Assembly: GCA_016946835.1 (NCBI GenBank)
Contig: JACVTC010000049.1
Span: 110,001-142,500, forward strand
Direction of reading: 5' to 3'
Source: Neocallimastix lanati (nom. inval.)
Taxonomy: Eukaryota; Neocallimastigomycota; Neocallimastigomycetes; Neocallimastigales; Neocallimastigaceae
DNA: 32,500 nucleotides
Below the pieces are notes generated by a model. The model made no database searches, was not told the DNA's origin, and was given only the letters and a program-made list of their open reading frames with translations. The translations under genes and the position numbers were made by a program. Below are positions 29,173 to 32,500 of this stretch, one piece after another. Each line of letters begins with the position of its first letter. Positions within the stretch are counted from its first letter, which is position 1.

Positions 29173-30090
29173 CTTTTCTTTTCTCTTCTTGTTATTTTCA
29201 AAAATTTAAAGTATTAAAAAAAAAAAGAGAAATTTTATATTAATATAATAAATTTTTTATAGACTATATATTGCTATATTCCTCTAAAAAAATTCAATTC
29301 TTATATTATTTACATATCTACATATAAATAAATGCAATAATAATAATAATAATTTTAAAAAAAAAAAATATCGTAATACAACATATTTTAAACTATCGAC
29401 AAATTTATTTTTATAAACATATAAATATATATATATATATCAATATATTTATAAAGATTTATTTATAAATATTATAAATAAATATATCTTTTTATTTATG
29501 TCAATTATTGTTAATATCAAGACAAAAAAATATATAAAAAAAAAGATTAAAAAATTAAATGTTTGATGTATGAATTTTTAATACAATATATACGTTTATA
29601 TATAAAAGAAATTTATACAAAAAAAAAAAAAAAGAAAAAAGAAGTAAAATTTTCACACATCTAATTTATAATATAGTTATATATTTTACAAATTTTACAT
29701 TTATATTTACTAATATTTACTTCTATTTTATAACTCAATTTTTGAATTTTATTTTTATGATACTGAACAGTCATAAAATAAATATATGAAATAAAAAATA
29801 TTTATTTATTATTATAATAATAAAATAATAATAGAAAATTAAAATACAGTAATAATAATAATAATAATAATATTAAATAGACGAAACAGAGAGCTGTTTG
29901 AAACAATATATATATATATATTAATTTTTTATCAATAATTTTATATAAAAATATTATCGTATTTTGTTTAAAATCAGTATAATATATTCAATTGCTTGAT
30001 AATCATATATAATTATTAGAAACTATCTTTAAATTTTTAATACATTATAAATTACTTTTTTTTTTTTTTATACAACTATTACTATAACAA
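27209..30090. other. Gene-empty AT-rich region of 2.9 kb
   Basis: Both strands show only short, low-complexity frames. It contains (AAT)n at 28001-28058, an AT-repeat cluster (ataattatataatat-type) at ~28370-28475, a T-run at ~29135-29166, and imperfect inverted repeats at 27399-27470 (aaagtgaat with attcacttt) and 28911-28930 (gaagtgtata with tatacttc). It includes the Ku80 3' flank and the PAK promoter. No tRNA, snRNA or protein gene is recognised. Confidence 0.65.
28001..28058 (+). repeat. (AAT)n microsatellite
   Basis: About 19 AAT units followed by an A-run, in the intergenic region between Ku80 and the PAK kinase. Confidence 0.9.
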
Positions 30091-30440
30091 ATGAATATTG
30101 AAATAACTCCCGAATCAAAGCATTCGGATACTCAAAATAATGATGAAAGTGAACAAGAGGATAAGGTTTCGGATTCACTAACTTCTCCAATTAAATCAAA
30201 ACATAAAAAAAAAAGTAAAAGACCAGAATCATTTTGTGTAACTAGTAATTATGAATCATCAAAAAAAGATTCTTCCAAAGCACACGTAAGAAATTCATTA
30301 TCGTCACTTTCACCTTCAAGTTTTGAAAAAAAGAATAGAAATTCACTAAAGGTAGCGTTTGCAAGTATTAAGAATTCCTTTCAAGGTATGTTTATACAAT
30401 ATAAAAACACTATTATAGAATTGAAATTTATTATATTATA

Positions 30441-30476
<36 letters not shown>

Positions 30477-32108
30477 TCTTTTTTATATTATAATGATAGT
30501 AGATACTTTTTTTTTTTTTTTTAAAAAAAAAAAAAATATATTAAATATATTAACATATTTATTATTATATTTACTTAATTTCAAATATATATTTATTTTT
30601 TTTTTTATTTTTTAAATATAACTTTAAATATATAATTATATAAATTAATATAATAACATATTATTAATATTTTATTTTATTTTATTTTATTTTATTTTTA
30701 TTTTTATTTTTATTTTTATTTTTATTTTTATTTTTATTTTTTATTTTATTTTATTTTAAAATGAAAATGAAAAAAATTATATATATATATATATATATAT
30801 TTTTAAAAAAAAGAAATATTTTCATCTTCATCATCTCTTAATTCAATATCATCAGTTGAAAAGAAAGGATCTGAGAGAAAGTTTGATAAAAAATCCATTG
30901 ATAAAAAAAGAGATATTTCTATTCCTTATGATGCTATGCATGTAGTACATGTTGGTTATGATAGTAAAACTGGTGTTTTCTCAGTAATGCTTTATATATA
31001 TATATATTTTAATTCTTAATAATTAAATATATATATATAAATGTTATAATGATATTAAATTCTTTAAATTTTAAATTTTATTGCATTAATTGTATTTTTA
31101 TTTTTGTATATAGGGTTTACCAAAAGAATGGGAATTAATGTTATCTCAAGCAGGTATTTCCAAGCAAGATCAAGAAGCACATCCAAATGAAGTTTTGAAA
31201 GTTATTGACTTTTATACAGATTCAACAAAGAAAGATAGAAATGAAGAAATTTGGGATAAATTTAAAAATGCTCAATTTGATAAACATAGTAGAAAAACTT
31301 CAAAGAGAAGTTCAATTAATGACAAACATTCTTCGTATCAAAGTAGCCATGGTAGTACCATTGGTATAGATCATAAAGGTAGTAAAAGATTAGATAAAAC
31401 AATAGAAGAAAAAGACGAAGATGAAAAAAAAGAAAATATAAACAATAACAATAAATCAAATAACGATGGTTCAAATAAAGAATACGAGCCATTATATAAA
31501 AAGGATTTTGATTTAACATTGGATTTTGGTTCATCTTTAAATCTTTCTGAAACTCTTGATCAAATGATGAAATTTGATGATTTAGATCTTTCATTTGATT
31601 TAAATACTCCAGTTTTTGATAAAGATTCATCATCAAAAACAGATACTAAGACCAATGATCATATAGGTGATTCAAAAACGACAACTCAATCATCATCACT
31701 AAATAAAAAGGTAAATGTTAATGAGGATGAAAAGAAAACACAAAGTACTATATTACCTTTGTCGGATAATCTAAATAAATCATCCTCTACTACTGAAAAA
31801 TCAAAGAAAACACCTATCACACCAATTAGTTCAATTACTTCAATAACTTCAGAAATTCCACCATCAAAATCATCAAAAGTTCCAGTAACTCCAATAACTC
31901 CAACTACTCCCAAAACTCCAATAACTCCAATAACTCCAGCAACCCCAGCATCAATTACTTCCTCAGCAACAAGATCCAGTGATTATCCACAAGCAAGACA
32001 ACGAAAATCAGATGAAGATTCCTCAGAAGTTATAATGAAATTAAAAGAAATTTGTCATGAAACTAATCCCGAAAGTTTATTTACTAATCTTGAAAAAATT
32101 GGTCAAGG

Positions 32109-32139
<31 letters not shown>

Positions 32140-32500
32140 TTTTTTTTTTATATTTTGATCTTAATTATTTATTTATTATTATTATATATTATGTATTATT
32201 ATTATTATTATGTATTATGTATTATTATGTATAATTATTATTATATTATTATTATTTATTTGTATTAATTACTAATTATTTTTTATTTGTATTAATTATT
32301 AATTATTTATTTGATTTTGTATTTTATTTTTTTTATAATTTACTAAATAAATTTAAATTAATAATAGTGCTTCAGCTACTGTATATATTGGTAATAAAGT
32401 TGAAGGTAGCTTAGATGAATTTATTGCAATAAAACAGATGGATTTAGAAAAACAATCAAAGAAAGATCTTATATTAAATGAAATACAAGTAATGAAGCAA
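30091..32500 (+). CDS. PAK/Ste20-family p21-activated kinase, 3' end outside window
   Basis: Exons 30091-30385, 30814-30983, 31114-32108 and 32368->32500 give 531 visible residues. An in-frame TAA six nt upstream supports the ATG. The N-terminus is Ser/Lys-rich, with no PH domain. The CRIB domain spans ~133-158 across intron 2: ISIPYDAMHVVHVGYD, then TGVFS joined to GLPKEW. By family knowledge it binds GTP-loaded Cdc42/Rac. A ~300-residue disordered linker has acidic-hydrophobic motifs (DFDLTLDF, DDLDLSFDL) and a Thr-Pro-rich stretch encoded at ~31810-31950. The kinase domain begins at IGQG (484-487); K509 in AIK is the ATP-anchoring lysine, and the fragment ends in NEIQVMKQ. The layout fits Ste20/PAK rather than Cla4. 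The protein is truncated only by the window edge. Confidence 0.93.
30670..30757 (+). repeat. (ATTTT/ATTTTT)n microsatellite in PAK intron 1
   Basis: Pentamer units pass into hexamer units and back within the 428-nt intron 30386-30813, upstream of a (TA)n run and the acceptor. Confidence 0.85.

Noticed and set aside
31316-31636. 106-codon minus-strand frame opposite the PAK linker
   Set aside because: The plus strand is clearly coding, contiguous with the CRIB and kinase domains. The minus frame has no domain.
30091-32500. Cla4-type kinase with a PH domain
   Set aside because: The N-terminal ~130 residues before the CRIB are Ser/Lys-rich and disordered, with no PH-like strands or terminal Trp, so Ste20/PAK type is favoured.

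Overview
This is a nuclear, extremely AT-rich eukaryotic window. It has intron-split genes, long A/T homopolymers, AAT/TAA microsatellites and retrotransposon relics. The clearest taxonomic clue is the first gene, a Fox2-type multifunctional enzyme with two tandem SDR domains, which is a fungal arrangement. It also carries a C-terminal SCP2 domain. Base composition, intron density and low-complexity DNA fit an early-diverging fungus, best of all the anaerobic gut fungi (Neocallimastigomycetes). This assignment is inference. A dictyostelid is the main alternative for the base composition, but the two SDR domains and the high intron number argue against it.

Layout. 1-3952 (+): 3' part of a peroxisomal-type multifunctional beta-oxidation enzyme (SDR, hydratase 2, SCP2, ending in AKL). 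3953-6650: AT-rich DNA, then a decayed LINE (non-LTR) reverse transcriptase relic holding an in-frame Asn/Ser microsatellite. 7145-14385 (+): three nearly identical intronless 431-codon genes for an HxxxDG acyltransferase of the condensation-domain/BAHD/alcohol-acetyltransferase superfamily. A dead Ty1/copia fragment separates copies 1 and 2. Copies 2 and 3 are a precise tandem duplication of about 2.17 kb. 15383-18366 (-): pescadillo (five exons). 19463-21404 (-): the CFIm25/NUDT21 cleavage factor (six exons, one of 27 nt). 22507-27208 (+): Ku80 (eleven exons) with a metazoan-like C-terminal DNA-PKcs-binding motif. 27209-30090: a gene-empty AT-rich stretch. 30091 to the window end (+): the N-terminal half of a PAK/Ste20 kinase (CRIB domain, Thr-Pro-rich linker, start of the kinase domain).

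The housekeeping genes (pescadillo for 60S ribosome assembly, CFIm25 for mRNA 3'-end processing, Ku80 for end joining, PAK for Cdc42/Rac signalling, Fox2 for fatty-acid oxidation) are functionally unrelated neighbours. The accessory and most dynamic part is the acyltransferase array. It shows recent duplication, promoter replacement, homogenised coding regions and clustered amino-acid variation. Exon coordinates below come from reading splice sites and protein homology by eye. No alignments or searches were run.
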